Part shown: piece by piece, positions 42,228 to 54,410 of the stretch | How positions within the stretch are numbered: position 1 is the first letter of the stretch | How the letters are laid out: the number at the start of each line of letters is the position of its first letter | Assembly (NCBI GenBank): GCA_907164885.2 | Contig: OU015496.1 | Coordinates: 106,988,322 to 107,052,321 of the forward strand | DNA length: 64,000 bases | Direction: 5' to 3' | Source: Dolomedes plantarius | Lineage: Eukaryota; Arthropoda; Arachnida; Araneae; Dolomedidae | Made by a program: the position numbers and the translations under genes | Notes under the pieces: generated by a model | Databases searched by the model: none | What the model was told of the DNA's origin: nothing | What the model saw: the letters and a program-made list of their open reading frames with translations, nothing else

Positions 42228-43669
42228 TATTACGCCTCGAATACCAATGGATGTACCAGACGCCAGCCGTGGACCAATACATTTGTTTTGCATAGAGCTC
42301 AATAATTATAATTTCGCAACTAAATAATTTTAGTTGTCCAACGCAACTATTTAATAGCACAACTAAATAGTTTTAATAAAATTATTTAACTAAATTAATA
42401 ATAATTTTATAATAAATTACTAATTTAATAACTAAATGAATAATTTTAATATGATTATTTAACCAAATAATTTTATAACTGCACAACTAAATAATTTTAA
42501 CTGTCCAACTATACAATTTTAAATGTCCCTCTAAATAAGTTTATTTGGTCTGACTGAATAGGTTAATATTTTATTTTTGGTGCATATTGATAATTTTCTT
42601 TTCCCTTATAATGAGAAATATGAAGCATATAAATTCCTCTTAAAATTTGAAACAATGATGTTTTTTTTTGAAACAGGTGTTTTATGTCCCAAACTGTTAA
42701 AAGAGACTTTTCAGTCTTTCTGTTTACCTCTATGTTGATGGTACAAAATTAGGTAAGTAATTTTAGGTGTTTTGCAGAATATTTTTGTACGTAATTTGAT
42801 TCTTATTTAATTAAGAATACATCCGGTAACTTGTTAATCAGTAGTATTAAAAAGTAAAACAAAGTGAATAATACATATGAGAAATGTTTGCTATAAATTA
42901 ATCTTAAATTAAAATCAGTAAAAAGAACTAAAACTTACGGGATAGATCTTTTATTTTATTCTCTTATGTTTGAACCCCATCACAGGATTGTTTTTCGAAC
43001 AGGGACGGTATCAGTTGCATAGAGCCGGGAGCGCATCCTAAATGCGCTCTGTGCCGCGGTTACAGTATCATTGTTTTTAAATAACGACTCTATCACGAAA
43101 CCGCTATGTTCACAGAATCAACTCATGGTGTCTACTGACAACTGGACCAGTGGGGTGCAAACTTTTTTCGACCGAGACTCACCTTTCCTTAGATAAAAAA
43201 TAAATCGACCCTCAGTGAACATTTTTTGGTACTAGCAAATTTTTTTAACTAGAAAAATGTTAACGAAAAATAGGAAAAAAAAAGAAATAAGTCAATTTTG
43301 ACAAGCTATTTTACAAATAAAAAATTGTAGATTTTGGGTATACATTTACTTTACATAATGACAATAAAAATGTCTTGTTTACAATAAATTGGCAGATCTC
43401 CCGTGACTGAAACTTTTTTTAATATTAATGTGTACTTCAATTACATAAACAAAAATTAAAAGGATACGGCGGATGGAACTTTAATAATGGCAACACTGTT
43501 CTAAAGCCCCCGCGCATCAGAACCCATGAAAACAGCTCATTCCACACATACGTCATATACTTGCCTTACCCCAGAGCGAATGCGCTCTCCCCACAAACAT
43601 CATACGCCTGCACAGTGATAGGATGAACACATCCATGTTTTAGTTACTGTTCTATCGTACGAAATAATT
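42228..43669. other. Unannotated stretch with low-complexity tandem tract
   Basis: About 42310-42545 is a degenerate tandem tract based on AACTAAATAATTTTAA(CTGTC). CAGTGGGGTGCAAACTTTTT at 43148 resembles a hAT-type end, but no partner end was found. Confidence 0.45.
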
Positions 43670-44087
43670 TGTTGCATCGTACTTGTCAGGAATGGATCCT
43701 ATTTCCGTCCCCCCGTTAGTTCGCTGACCGGAACTGCTTGCTTGGTGGTGGTCGAGCGAGAGGGGGGGGGGAGGAACCCGCTTGGCGGGAAGTGAGAAGC
43801 AGACTGGTGGGATATTCTCGGCCGACTCGAAAAGAGGAAAGGTCGGGTGTACAAGAGCTCGCACGAAAAAGTGGCTTGCATCTGGTTTTATTGATGAGTG
43901 TAAATTTGTAATATATGTATAAATATAGAATGTGTGGTGTGTCCCAGTATAAGTATATGTGAAATAAATAATTTTGGGACTAAAACCGTGTCTGGACTCG
44001 TCAACCGCGTAATACATTTCTATAACGCAAAGCAACGGACCCAGGGGCGGTTAAGCCTCGTCAAGGGAGAGGGATCGCCCTTCAACA
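43670..44087 (+). mobile_element. LTR of a retrotransposon, 418 bp
   Basis: It starts TGTTG and ends CAACA, a perfect 5-bp inverted repeat. A TATA box TATAAATA lies at about 43919 and an AATAAA signal at 43963-43968 in the right order. One base after its end comes an 18-nt primer-binding site complementary to the 3' end of tRNA-Leu including CCA. No gag/pol follows. The ORFs at 43652-44035 are not genes. Identity as an LTR is well supported by the primer site; the superfamily is not determined. Confidence 0.75.
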
Positions 44088-44088
44088 T

Positions 44089-44176
44089 TGGTGGCAGCGG
44101 TGGGATCGAACCCACGCCTCCAAAGAGACTGGTGCCTCAAACCAGTGCCTTGGTTACTGTGCGCACAAGCATTACC
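44089..44176 (-). pseudogene. Antisense copy of a whole tRNA-Leu, with CCA, attached to the LTR
   Basis: On the minus strand the 88 bases read as a tRNA: 5' acceptor GGTAATG, anticodon arm CTGGT-TTGAGGC-ACCAG, variable arm with GTCTCTTTGGAGGC, T-arm GTGGG-TTCGATC-CCAC, 3' acceptor CGCTGCC, then A and CCA. Six of seven acceptor pairs form if G-U is allowed. The anticodon loop reads GAG (Leu). The D-arm is degenerate. The T-arm and variable arm match typical animal tRNA-Leu. Eukaryotic tRNA genes do not encode CCA, so this is a copy of mature tRNA, abutting the LTR as its primer-binding site. It is not a functional gene. Confidence 0.7.
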
Positions 44177-44626
44177 CACGGATGGAAGGAAAATGCTTGT
44201 GTGGCCACTGTGTGAGATATGCTTGCTTTCTGGGGCTGGGAAGTGCTCTACCACCCACCCCCTCCCATATTCTCCGGACTTAATTCTTTCTGACTTTGAT
44301 TTCATCCCCAAGATGAATGAACCGCTCCGTGGATTCCACCAGAGATTCTGCAGGCTGTAGACCGCTCCGTTCTAAGGATCAAAAAATCAGGTACTGACAA
44401 CGGCATCCCGCAGCTTCTAGGACACGTTAGCAACGGATGCTAATCGATGCTGGTTTGCTACTTTGAAGCGCTGTAAATGTTTCAACCTTGTATCTCTTCT
44501 GTATACAGCCTGGAACTCTGATAAAAGTTTTTTTAGCATTTGGTGAAATATGAGAGATTGCTACTCCTGTATCATCTTCCGAGTTGTTTCTTAATCGTTG
44601 TTCGGTTTTTACAGCTCATCTATATA
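44177..44626. other. Unannotated stretch
   Basis: It begins with AATGCTTGTG (44192-44201), the inverse of CACAAGCATT inside the tRNA copy. Nothing else was recognised. Confidence 0.4.
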
Positions 44627-46465
44627 CAGGGTGTCCATAATTAAAATCTCACTTTCAAAAGGCTGGAAAAAAGAATCACTGGTCAGAATGACTTCAAATT
44701 TGAACTGAATATACTGGAAGAAGAGGGAAACGATTTGGCATCATAAAAAAAGTTCCAAAATGTATCAATAGATGGCGCTGTAAGAGGCATACTATGCAAA
44801 CTAATTAAAAGACACTCATGCGCACGACACATTGCATGTAATATAAAAGCGCCGGATATGTGGCATTCCCATCATATTGTATCTGAGTAGCTTGTCATGA
44901 GTCTCTCAATGAAGGATCGAGCTCTTCTGGTGAAGCTCTTCTACAAGAACGACGACTGTGTGCCTGCAGCTTTAAAGAAATTCCGGTCATTAAAGGGAAT
45001 GAAAAAAGGCTGTGGTCCGATTTCTACAAAGGGTCTAAAGAATATGATTCAGAAATTTGAAGAAACGGGTTCTTTTGAAGTGAAATCTGGCAGAGGGAGG
45101 AAATCAATTGCTTCAACGTCAGTAGTGGTAGTAGAAGATGTGGCCACAGCATTAGAGGAAGGGACGAGCAGCGGTGTGCAAACGTGTAGTGCACGTGGTA
45201 TTGCCCGATGTTTAGACATGCCGCGAGTACGGTGCACAAAATTATACGCAATATCCTGCATTGCTATCCATAGAAAATTACACATGTTCAGGAGTTGCTT
45301 CCTGCTGACCTGCCAAGAAGACAGGCGTTTGGTCTGGAATTTCTCGCTCGCATGGAAGTGGACAATGGATGGCCATGGAACACATTTTGTGGACAGATGA
45401 AGCCCATTTCCACGTCCACGGGTTTGTCAACACACAAAATTGCAGGATATGGGCAAAGGAAAACCCATTCGCAACTCAACCAGTACCGATGCATTCGCCA
45501 AAGGTAACTGTGTGGTGCGGGATGACGGCATCGTGTATGGTAGGGCCATATTTTTTCAAGGAGATAGGTCTTGTGTGTCCTGTTACCTGTACCATGAATG
45601 GTAAACGGTATGCTAGTCTTTTGCGCAGCCAGGTCATTCCAACACTTCAACAGCGTGCATGTCTGGATAGAATCCTTTTCATGCAAGATGGCGCTCCTCC
45701 GCACATCGCAAAGCCAGTCATGCAACTGCTCAAATAGGCATTTCGGAAATAATCGACTTAGCCGTCATTGTCCAACAGCCTGGCCTCCAAGATCACCAGA
45801 CCTCAATCCTTGTTACTTCTGGCTGTGGGGTTATCTTAAAAATGTTGTGTACAGTGGCCCGATTGCAAATTTAGCTGAATTGAAGGCACGGATTACGCAA
45901 CACATTCGCAACGTCACCCCTGAGACACTCCAGTCTGTTGTGGAACATGCTGTTTATCGCTTTCAGCTTGTGGCGGACAATGGTGGAAAGCATATTGAAC
46001 CTGTCTGCCGCAAGTCTAGCGATAATTAACAGACGTTTTCATTGTTGCTTTTTATGCGGTTTTTAGCCCAAGGCCAATTAAAACCCCATTTTCCCCATCT
46101 AATGTGGTGCGACCTTGCCGTGGTGGATGGGCTTTCCACTAACAGTGCCACAACTGTTGACTGACTTGGAAGTCATTTGTTCCGTCAAATGACCAAAACA
46201 CACATACACATTGAACACTACAGTTGGTTTACTGTGCAACCCATGCCAAAGCTGTCGTATTTCGATTCAAAATGTCACTTGTAGCCGAATCCACTTTCGT
46301 TATGCCGCTTACAGCGCCGTCTATTGATACGTTTTGGAACTTTTTTTATTAGGCCAAATCGTTTCCCCCTTCTTCCAGTATATCCAGTTCAAATTTGAAG
46401 TCATTCTGACCAGTGGTTCTTTTTTTGCAGCCTTTTGAAAGTGGGACTTTAATTATGGACACCCT
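44627..46465 (+). mobile_element. Mariner-like element, 1839 bp, long inverted ends
   Basis: The ends start CAGGGTGTCCATAATTAAAA and are inverted-repetitive for about 170 bp, flanked by TA at 44625-44626 and 46466-46467. A GATGGCGCTGTAAG(A/C)GGCA block near the inner edge of the ends is shared with 30706-32460. Between the gene end and the right terminal repeat (about 46030-46290) is extra sequence not seen in the sister element. Confidence 0.92.
44897..46029 (+). pseudogene. Mariner-superfamily transposase, several frameshifts
   Basis: The start at 44897 reads [20 protein letters not shown]. The frame is open through the helix-turn-helix region to about 45235, then slips. 45369-45737 covers the first Asp (WTDEAHFHV) to the second Asp (FMQDGAPPHI). 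A further slip or stop near 45735 leads to 45740-46029, which carries SPDLNPCYFWLWG, with Tyr at the expected third Asp, and the C-terminus TLQSVVEHAVYRFQLVADNG. It is inactive by frame and by catalytic residue. Sister of the gene at 31056-32191. Confidence 0.9.
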
Positions 46466-48560
46466 GTATATAAAACGCTTAGGTACGCGACAGAAAAATC
46501 GGCGATATTTCTATACTCCGAACGGCAACAGCTGCAACTACCAGATGTAAACATCAGCGGCTATCCGCGTGTATGAAGTGGTTCAACGATAGCACGTAAT
46601 TTGGTACAGTTTAATTGCTGTATTTTACACGTGAATAATTTAATTTATTCACGAGATAATTTATTCTTTTGTTCCATCGGATTTTCTAAATGTATGTAAG
46701 AGGACAAACTTTTGACAAAATATTTAGACCTATCAAATCCAGTATTTAATCATGGACAGTTATATGTAGGTTTATCTAGTGTCCGTTCTTTTGATTCTGT
46801 GACTGTAGTATCTCCTATTTCTGAAATACTCAACTATGTAAATCAAGAAGTTTGAGGAATATCATAGTAAAATATTAATAATTGCATTTTAATATCTTAA
46901 TAGTAAGTAAGAGTTAATTGTCTACACTTTTTTTAGTAGTACTTGCTGAATTTTTACTCCATTTTATAAGTGAAGAAATTTTCCCAACAATTTTTTATTT
47001 GGTATGATTAAATGTAAATATCTGAATTGTGAACAATAGTACATATAGAGAGTGATGTAATCCACACTATATTTTAGTACTTGCTGAATTTTTACTCCTT
47101 TTTTTAGTGAAAAAATTAGTCTCCAACAATTTCTTATTTAATGTAAAGATAAAGTGTAGCTATCTTAATTTTGAAAAATATTACATACAGAGAGGAATAT
47201 AATTTTTAAAATCTTTGTTGTTGGGTTTCTCAGTCTTATCTTTAACTCTGTTCTGAAGTAATGGAAATTCATATTTTTTTAATCACGATGTTTTAGAATC
47301 AGCCTTAAAGAGAATTTTGCAATGGTTATAAATTTTTGTCTGAGATCGCACTACCATTTAACAACGTATATTTATGATGACAGGTAATAGTAACATCCCT
47401 TACATACGTTTCTTTCAGTTGAGTTGTTTTGCAAAAGAAAATATAAAACTAAAAGCGACCATGTTGGACGAGCAGCGATTAGTAATTTTTAAAACCCAGT
47501 CTCACGTAGACAGGTTGAAGCAAATGGAAGCAATCTTAGCGTTTCTCTGACGGAGATTTTATTGTAAAACTGTTTGATACCTAATTGAACAATACCATAT
47601 CATTTTTTTAACATATAAAATTTTTTTTAAAAATATTTAAAATGTGTAATTATAGAAAATTTAAAGCATTTTTTTGAATATTGTAAATGATCTGAAACAT
47701 AGGTATGTGCTTTCACATATCATTCTAATCGATAAAGCAAAGTTTGAAATAGTAAATAGTCATGTTTAATGATCCTTGGTTGACATTGTTAGGACACAAT
47801 TACAACAATGGACAAATAGGGTGTTACAAACAATAATTCTTTTAAAACTTCCCATGTTTGCAGATAATGTTGGTTTCAAAATATAAACTTCGAAATTGTT
47901 GGCTTTGTCGCTCATAATCGGAAGGTAACCAGATTACTTTTATGGACAGTTAGTTATACTGGATATAATGTATTTTATTCCCTCTAGAATTATATAAAGT
48001 ATGTCTGCAATTTACTAAGCAAATATCCTTCGGATGCAAGCTCTTCTAACTAATAGCGATAGGGTTAATGTAGAATTCATACACCATGAAATTTATTTGT
48101 ATATCACTCAACATAGTGAGAAAATTAATTACAGGTTGCCACAGATATTTGCAGAAACACATACGGTTATTCAGAAACAAAGGAAACAATTACTCAAAAG
48201 ACTTATCGTCCCTGACAAGTGAAAGCTGGCGCAGCATAATTAATAAATGACTTAATTAAATTATTAATGGTGTTTGCTTGTCTGTTAATTAATCGTAAAA
48301 GTTTGTAAATGTTATCACTGCAAATTATATGGCATTTTTCGGGCGATTTCTACAGCTTTTACTCGCTCATCAAAAATAAGCACGATAGCTTAATGTGCAT
48401 TTCATGTTACCGAATGCATCACATATTTGTTTGGGGTGGGAATTTGCTTTGGATAGACTTAAAACCCCCCATAATTTAATATTTTGATAATAGTGTTATT
48501 GTATAGTTGATTTGCTTTTACGAAAATTATTAAATATCAAAGATACAAAAAGTGTTCAAT
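46466..48560. other. Unannotated AT-rich stretch with a diverged tandem duplication
   Basis: About 46925-47200 contains two diverged copies, period about 138 bp (AGTACTTGCTGAATTTTTAC at 46938 and 47076). The ORF 48034-48222 (62 codons) has no recognised domain. Confidence 0.45.
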
Positions 48561-48564
48561 TTAA

Positions 48565-48910
48565 GCACCTACTATTCCGGTTGGCAAAGGCGTCGAGCCA
48601 GTGATCTGAGGGTTGGTGTTCGAGGCCGGTCGCTGACAAAAATCCACTGCCATGTTTACTAATGGTGGCCGGGGTACATAAAATAGGGTGTGGCTGCAAT
48701 GTCCTCCAAATTCTCAAATTTACCTCTGGAGGTGCGGGGTCAAATGTTCCGGTCTCGTCACTTGACTCGGTTCAAAATTACGGGACCGGTCCATAGGGGG
48801 GTAATGCTGGTTCACCTATATGGTGCTCCTAGAAAAGTGGCCAGCAAAACCGCGGTGTCATATGACGGTAAGTATAATGTCCAAGTAACCGTCTGCCGCA
48901 TTGGAGAATA
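48565..48910 (+). mobile_element. Possible tRNA-derived SINE (family 3), single copy
   Basis: An A-box-like GGTTGGCAAAGGCG near 48579 and a B-box-like GGTGTTCGAGGCC at 48615-48627 have the spacing of an RNA polymerase III promoter. The body is GC-richer than its surroundings. Only one copy is in the window, so family status is unproven. The 73-codon ORF at 48690-48911 could instead be coding, but I recognise no domain. Confidence 0.4.
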
Positions 48911-49270
48911 AATGTTTCTTTAATTACAGTCACTTGACGAGTATAAAACCGGAGAATAATGAAGTAACATTATAAATTAAGAACTCTTACTCTGCACGCA
49001 TATGGTTGTTCTTCTATTGTCAGCTATTCAACGTCATGGTAAACGTCGTAGTGACGTCATTCTGGTTACAGTTATATGGTGACAATTCATCCGAGACTCA
49101 TTACGGAATGCGTCAGAATCAAGCCATTCTGTGACTGGTTAAGTACAGTAAGTCTTTGAATTACGCGGTCTCGAGTTTCGCGAATTTGTAGATACGGGAT
49201 TGTAATTTTCAACTTTAATACGACGAACATTTCGAAGAAAAGAGGTGTTTTAATAGAAACAGCGGAGAAA
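48911..49270. other. Unannotated stretch
   Basis: No feature was recognised. Confidence 0.3.
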
Positions 49271-50414
49271 TCTATGTATATAAAAATGGATGTATGTGTG
49301 TATGTTCCAGCATCACTCTGGAACGCCTGGAGCAATTTCAACCAAACTTGGTACACATATCCTTTACAATCTGGAAAGAAACACTGGGGGAAGTGTGTGG
49401 TAAGACACCCCTATCACCAATAGGGGGGGGGGGCAGGGGGCACATGTAAAAATAATCGTAAACGACTGATATCAGTGTGGAATCCATAGTTTTCGAGGTC
49501 GCTGAGATTAAAGGTGACACTCCCGATGACGTCTATGTGCAAGTTCAGCCCCCCCCATCAGCATTGGGAGGGAAGGGGGAAGAAGGAGTGAATATAAAAT
49601 GTCCAAAATACCCAGAGTAGTGTCGAAACCATAGCTTTCGGGGTCGCTGAGACGAATAGTGACATTATTGATGTCTTTTAAGTGGAACTTCAGTCTCCAA
49701 GAAAGGGTGAATATAAAATGTCCATAATACCGAGAGTAGTGTCATAACCACATTTTTCGGGGTCGCTGAGACGAATAGGGACATTTCTGAGGCCGTTTAA
49801 GTGCAAGTTCAGTCCCCATTAACATAGGGGGGGAGGGGAGGGAAGAAATGGTGAATATATATATCCAAATTGACCGAGAATAGTGTCGAATCCGTAGTTT
49901 TCAGGTTTTCTGCGACGAATAGGGACACTGTCGATGAAGTTTAAATGCAAGTTCAGCCTCCTACCACCATTAGGGGGGGAAGAAGGGGTAAAAATGTCCA
50001 AAATGACAGAAAGTAGTGTCGAATCCATAGTTTTTGTATAGCTGAGATGAATAGGGCCCTCCCGATGCCGTTTAAGTGGAAGTACAGCATCCCATCACCA
50101 TTGGTGGGGGAGGGGCGGGGGAAGGGGTAAAGAAAAGTCCAAATTGACCGAAATTAGTGTCGAATCCATAGTTTTCGGAGTCACTGAGAGAAATATAGGA
50201 AACTAAAAATGTTGTTTATAATCAAGTTTTGATTTAAATTAAAAATAGAGTGAATATGTAATTTTACTTTATCATTTGTATACTGTACTTACTTTTAAAT
50301 ATCTGTAAATTAAATTACTTAGATTTTACACTATAGGTGGAATCCATTCCTTTTCCTATGTAATAAAAAAATTGGGATAAATAAATACCTGGGCAACGTT
50401 GGGCAAATAGCTAG
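49271..50414 (+). mobile_element. Non-autonomous Helitron, 1144 bp, with internal tandem repeats
   Basis: The 5' end is TCTATGTATATAAAAATGG after an A. The 3' end is a degenerate hairpin (CCTGGGCAACGTTGGG), then AAATAG and CTAG followed by T. The host site is A/T with no duplication. Inside are five-plus tandem units, annotated separately. No Rep/helicase. Confidence 0.8.
49475..50195 (+). repeat. Tandem repeat in Helitron, units of 119-145 bp
   Basis: Units begin GTGTCGAATCCATAGTTTTC at 49475, 49620, 49739, 49883, 50016 and 50157 (last partial). Each has GCTGAGA(C/T)GAATAGGGAC, a G-rich tract and AATGTCCAAA(A/T)T. Length variation is mostly in the G-rich tract. Confidence 0.92.
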
Positions 50415-51219
50415 TTATTGATAAATTTCGATTGAAAATATCGAACGAAACGCATACTGATAAGTCTTGCGCTGATACAAGCGAAAGCGTTAAGTATTTT
50501 TGAAAATTTAAAGCAGAAACTCGGTGATGATGACGATGAGGGTAAATTTCGTCTTAAATTTCGACTGGTAAATTTCGACTTCGGAATTTTCTGGAATGAA
50601 TTAATCGTGCAAATCGAGGACTTACTGTACTCTAACCAAGCTATGACATTGACCATGAGCCACAAATGTATTTTTTTGACAAATGTACCACAAATGTAAC
50701 TCACAATTTGAGGCACCGTTTATAACGAGAATTGGACTTTACAGTGTCTTGGATGAGACCTCATCTCAATGGGCAGTGTCTTCTCTGTGACGTCATGTTT
50801 GAACCACTGTGTTATTAAATGATAAATATAATTGAACTCTGAGAGAATATTACCTATTTCTACCAATTTTTTATTTTATTTTAGGGTAAGCAACATTTAA
50901 AAAATTTGTAATCTACAGAAATTGATTTATATTTCGTGAAATCAAAAACAGTAAAGGTTTTGAGTGAATTACAAATCATATGTAAGCTCTCAGCTTAATT
51001 AACTCATTAAATTTTCCTTTTAGGCTGACGTAAAAAAATAATTCAGATGATTGATTTCTAAAATAAAGCTTATTAGAAAAACAGAAATATAAAGTAACAA
51101 ATCTAGGGAAGTACATTGTCAAAATAACCTTTAAAATTCGTTATTAAAAAAACAATTCTCTACTTAAATTTTAAGTCCATTAAAAAAACTTTCTTCCACA
51201 ACCTTCTTGTAATCAATAA
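50415..51219. other. Unannotated AT-rich stretch
   Basis: Chance-level ORFs only (for example 50411-50716 minus). Confidence 0.35.
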
Positions 51220-51471
51220 ACAGCAACATACGGAGGTGAAAAACCAAAGGGCCTTACTGGGAAAACGTTGCCACCTCCCACAACGAAAAGGTTTAATGAT
51301 GGAAACATGCCAAATTATGAAATTGTACAAGAAGGGAAAATCCATGGATGTAAATATACGAGAAATACGGAAAAGAGAGAATATATAAAAAATGAAGAGG
51401 CACAAAAACATATTAAACCGCAAGAAAGAGAACAAATTAAACATATAATTAAAGAAATAAAACAAAAATAA
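51220..51471 (+). CDS. Possible terminal exon of an unrecognised host gene
   Basis: An 83-codon open stretch follows an AG (AATAAACAG) that could be a splice acceptor and runs to TAA at 51469, followed at once by AATAAA signals (about 51467-51500). It begins TATYGGEKPKGLTGK, contains PNYEIVQEGKIHGCKYTR, and ends in a lysine/glutamate-rich tail. Stop-free length is notable in AT-rich DNA. No domain recognised, no other exon identified, and the acceptor has a weak pyrimidine tract. It may be chance. Confidence 0.25.
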   Translation, partial: TATYGGEKPKGLTGKTLPPPTTKRFNDGNMPNYEIVQEGKIHGCKYTRNTEKREYIKNEEAQKHIKPQEREQIKHIIKEIKQK

Positions 51472-52529
51472 ATAAACTTATAAACAATATTAAATAAAAA
51501 CTAACTTATTTAGTTTGCGAAACATTCCTTATTTAAACTGGTCGTTAAGGAAATTCATTAGTATTTTACTTTTAAAGTAACTATATAAGTTTTTGGTTAC
51601 TTAAAATTATTTTATCTTAAACTTATTCTTTATAAAATTTCTAAATGTGCCCTAATAGTCAAATTTATAAATAGTGCGTCCGTTGAGTTGCTTCTGTTTC
51701 CTTAAAGCATTTTGTTGTTCACAAAAATATGAATAATTTCCTTTATCAAAATATTTTGAAGACCTTTATTCCGCGAAATTTAATTATTCCCACTGTAGTT
51801 TATATTATAAAATAAAAATTGCCCTCTTGAAACCCCCATTTTGTAACTATATCGTCAGTATATTTTCATAACCTTTGAGATCATTTCCGATAATTATGGG
51901 TAAACAGTATTTTAGACGGGATTAAAATACTGTTTACCTATACTATTTATTCTTTGGAAACTAATGTCGTAAAATTAATTGCCTGAAAATTACTTTGATT
52001 ACGGTCCCCTCTTTCGGTTAATAAGAACTCAAATGAAAATCTCAAGATTTTAAAGTGTGATTATTTATTGCTAAGAAATTTCCTTCATTTGACTTAATTT
52101 ACTCCACATTGGATAGTTCAAAAAAATATTCCAGACTGTTTTGGAAAAATATTGTCCTTCATATTAATCACTGATATTACAAGCAATTTTTATTTACATA
52201 AAGAGTACATAATATCTATGTGATATTTTTAGAAACATGTGTAATCATATCTTCATTTAGAAACGATCTCATTCAGCTGGGGTCTCTAATATTCAAAACC
52301 AGAAAGTACGGTCTCGACTCCTAAACTATACTTAAGTGTTTCCTGTCGTTCGGAATCGGGTTTAGGGCTGCTGTGTACTAACCCTGTTGGATTCGCTCAC
52401 CTCAATGTTAACCTATCGTGAAAAATTGTCCTCGTATTGTCAACTTGGATTTAAGGATATTTTTTTTAAAATTGTACTCTGTAATGCAGAAAGAAATTAT
52501 AAACCTTAACGGATTTTTCATTAAAAAAA
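51472..52529. other. Unannotated AT-rich stretch
   Basis: No feature was recognised. Confidence 0.35.
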
Positions 52530-52534
52530 CACCA

Positions 52535-52615
52535 TTTGAGGTAGTCCCTTCTAACGAAACTACCGCGGGTTATTAACGTAGGATTACTTATCGTTGCTTA
52601 CCTCTTTGGTATGTA
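52535..52615 (+). repeat. Dispersed repeat C, longest copy
   Basis: It contains CCCTTCTAACGAAACTACCG, CGGGTTATTAACGTAGGATT and TATCGTTGCTTACCTCTTT. It matches 19405-19445 and, inverted, 23518-23580. As at 19.4 kb it leads into a TATG/TA microsatellite. Confidence 0.8.
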
Positions 52616-52659
52616 TATATGTATGTATGTGCTGTGTATATGTATCTATATATATGTAC

Positions 52660-52660
<1 letters not shown>

Positions 52661-52710
<50 letters not shown>
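52661..52710. repeat. (TA)n microsatellite
   Basis: TA array preceded by a TATG-rich run. Confidence 0.95.
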
Positions 52711-52714
<4 letters not shown>

Positions 52715-53504
52715 AAAATTTTGACGCATTTTGGTACTTTTCTGTTTAACTGTTTACTGATTGCTCAAGCGATACAGACTGAGTTTGGCGCGCTGCCAAA
52801 ATTATAATTCGAGACCACACGACGGACGGTTTTAGCGTCTGGAATTTTGCTTTCCGGAGAACTGTTATGGAGGAACTTAATAAAACAGGTGAAACCTGTT
52901 AACAGTTGCCGTGTTGATATTCTATAAAGAATATTGATGGAATATCTCCAATAAATATAGAAGAAAATTGATGAAATATCTCGAATCCGTAGCGTTTATA
53001 ATCTCAATGTTCCTTAAGGAGCAAATTGCTTTGATTTCAATAATACATAACTTGCGAGGAATGAAATTAAACAAGAGGAGTTTAGGACATAATCTAGTTG
53101 ATGAAGTTCTTCTCTCTATATCACAAGACCGGGGTTAAGCCACGGTCATTACAGTGATACCCGACTGTTCGAAAGTATGCCTTAAGTTCGTATAAAATGG
53201 TGATGGCGTTCTTCTATGATTTTACTAGTATGGAATCCCGTGCATGTGGGGGGGGGGAGGGGTTATATATTAACAACAAAACATTAAATGGAAAATTATT
53301 AAGCACTTTCTTCAGAAGATAATATCTATGATAATGTGACGAATTACTCTGTAAGATATTTCCGCGAATATACGAGATGGGTTTGATGACTCTAGCATCA
53401 TTGTCCTAAAACGCGGTCCAATCCCGAGCCTGGCAGACGGTATAGTGTCACTGAACTGTTTTATAGACAATTGGAAGATCCTTATGAAGCATAGAATAAA
53501 TATA
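52711..53504. other. Unannotated stretch
   Basis: No feature was recognised. Confidence 0.35.
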
Positions 53505-54410
53505 CAGAGTGATTTTTATTAAACTGGCACTGTTCAGAGCCATCAGTAGCACGATCTATCATCCAGAATTCCGCCAAAATTGATAACGGGACTAAAGACG
53601 ATATGGGAAAGAGCAAAGAAATAGTTCCAAAAGTCGCCGACAGGCGAAGATATGGCGTTGTAGTTGCTGGCGCACTCGAGAATTCGCTTAAAATGCAAGT
53701 AAAACATCAAAATTCAAATTCACGACTACGTAATCGATAACAGCGCCAGTATTTCGGGCTTTAAAGATTAGGGATGAATACCGAAAAAGTTGTAAGCAGA
53801 CAAATGAATAACAAAGAAATTTCACGGCAACACCACTATATGCAGCAAATTCACTTCTCCCTCCTTCAATGTGACCATAGTCCTGGTGGACGACACATTT
53901 CATTCTGAACACTACATTCTCAACGGCCAAACGTAACATGTCACCAGGAATGTTCATCAAAATCTGGGATATGTTGTCCTTTAAGGCCACCAAGTTCGAG
54001 ACTCCACCAAGATACACCTTAGACTTTAAATAAACCCACAGAAAAATGTCACATGGGTTAGATCCGGGGAGAGAGGTGGCCATGTAAGTGGAAAAAGCGA
54101 CTGACGACCCTTTCTTCTGTAAAGCGAAGGCGCAACAAATTTCGCTCTTTATAGCCCAGAATACTGGCTCTGCTGTGGACTACGTAGTCATGAATTTGCA
54201 TTTTGATGTTTTACTTGCCTTTTATGCAAATTCTCGGGTGCTCCAACAACAACAGCGCCATATCCTCCCCTATTGGTGTCTTTTCGAACTTTTTTTTTCA
54301 CGGACTTTTTCCCATGTCATCGTTAGTCCTCTTATCAATTTTGGCGGAATTCCGGCTGATACATCGCGCTACCGATAGCTCTGAGTAGTGTAAGTTTTAA
54401 AAAAATCACC

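Noticed and set aside
43148..43230. hAT element start (CAGTGGGGTGCAAACTTTTT)
   Set aside because: No inverse end or 8-bp duplication was found in the following kilobases. At most it is a fragment.
44089..44176. A functional tRNA-Leu gene on the minus strand
   Set aside because: CCA is encoded and is followed at once by an LTR end, and the D-arm is degenerate. It fits a reverse-transcribed primer copy better.
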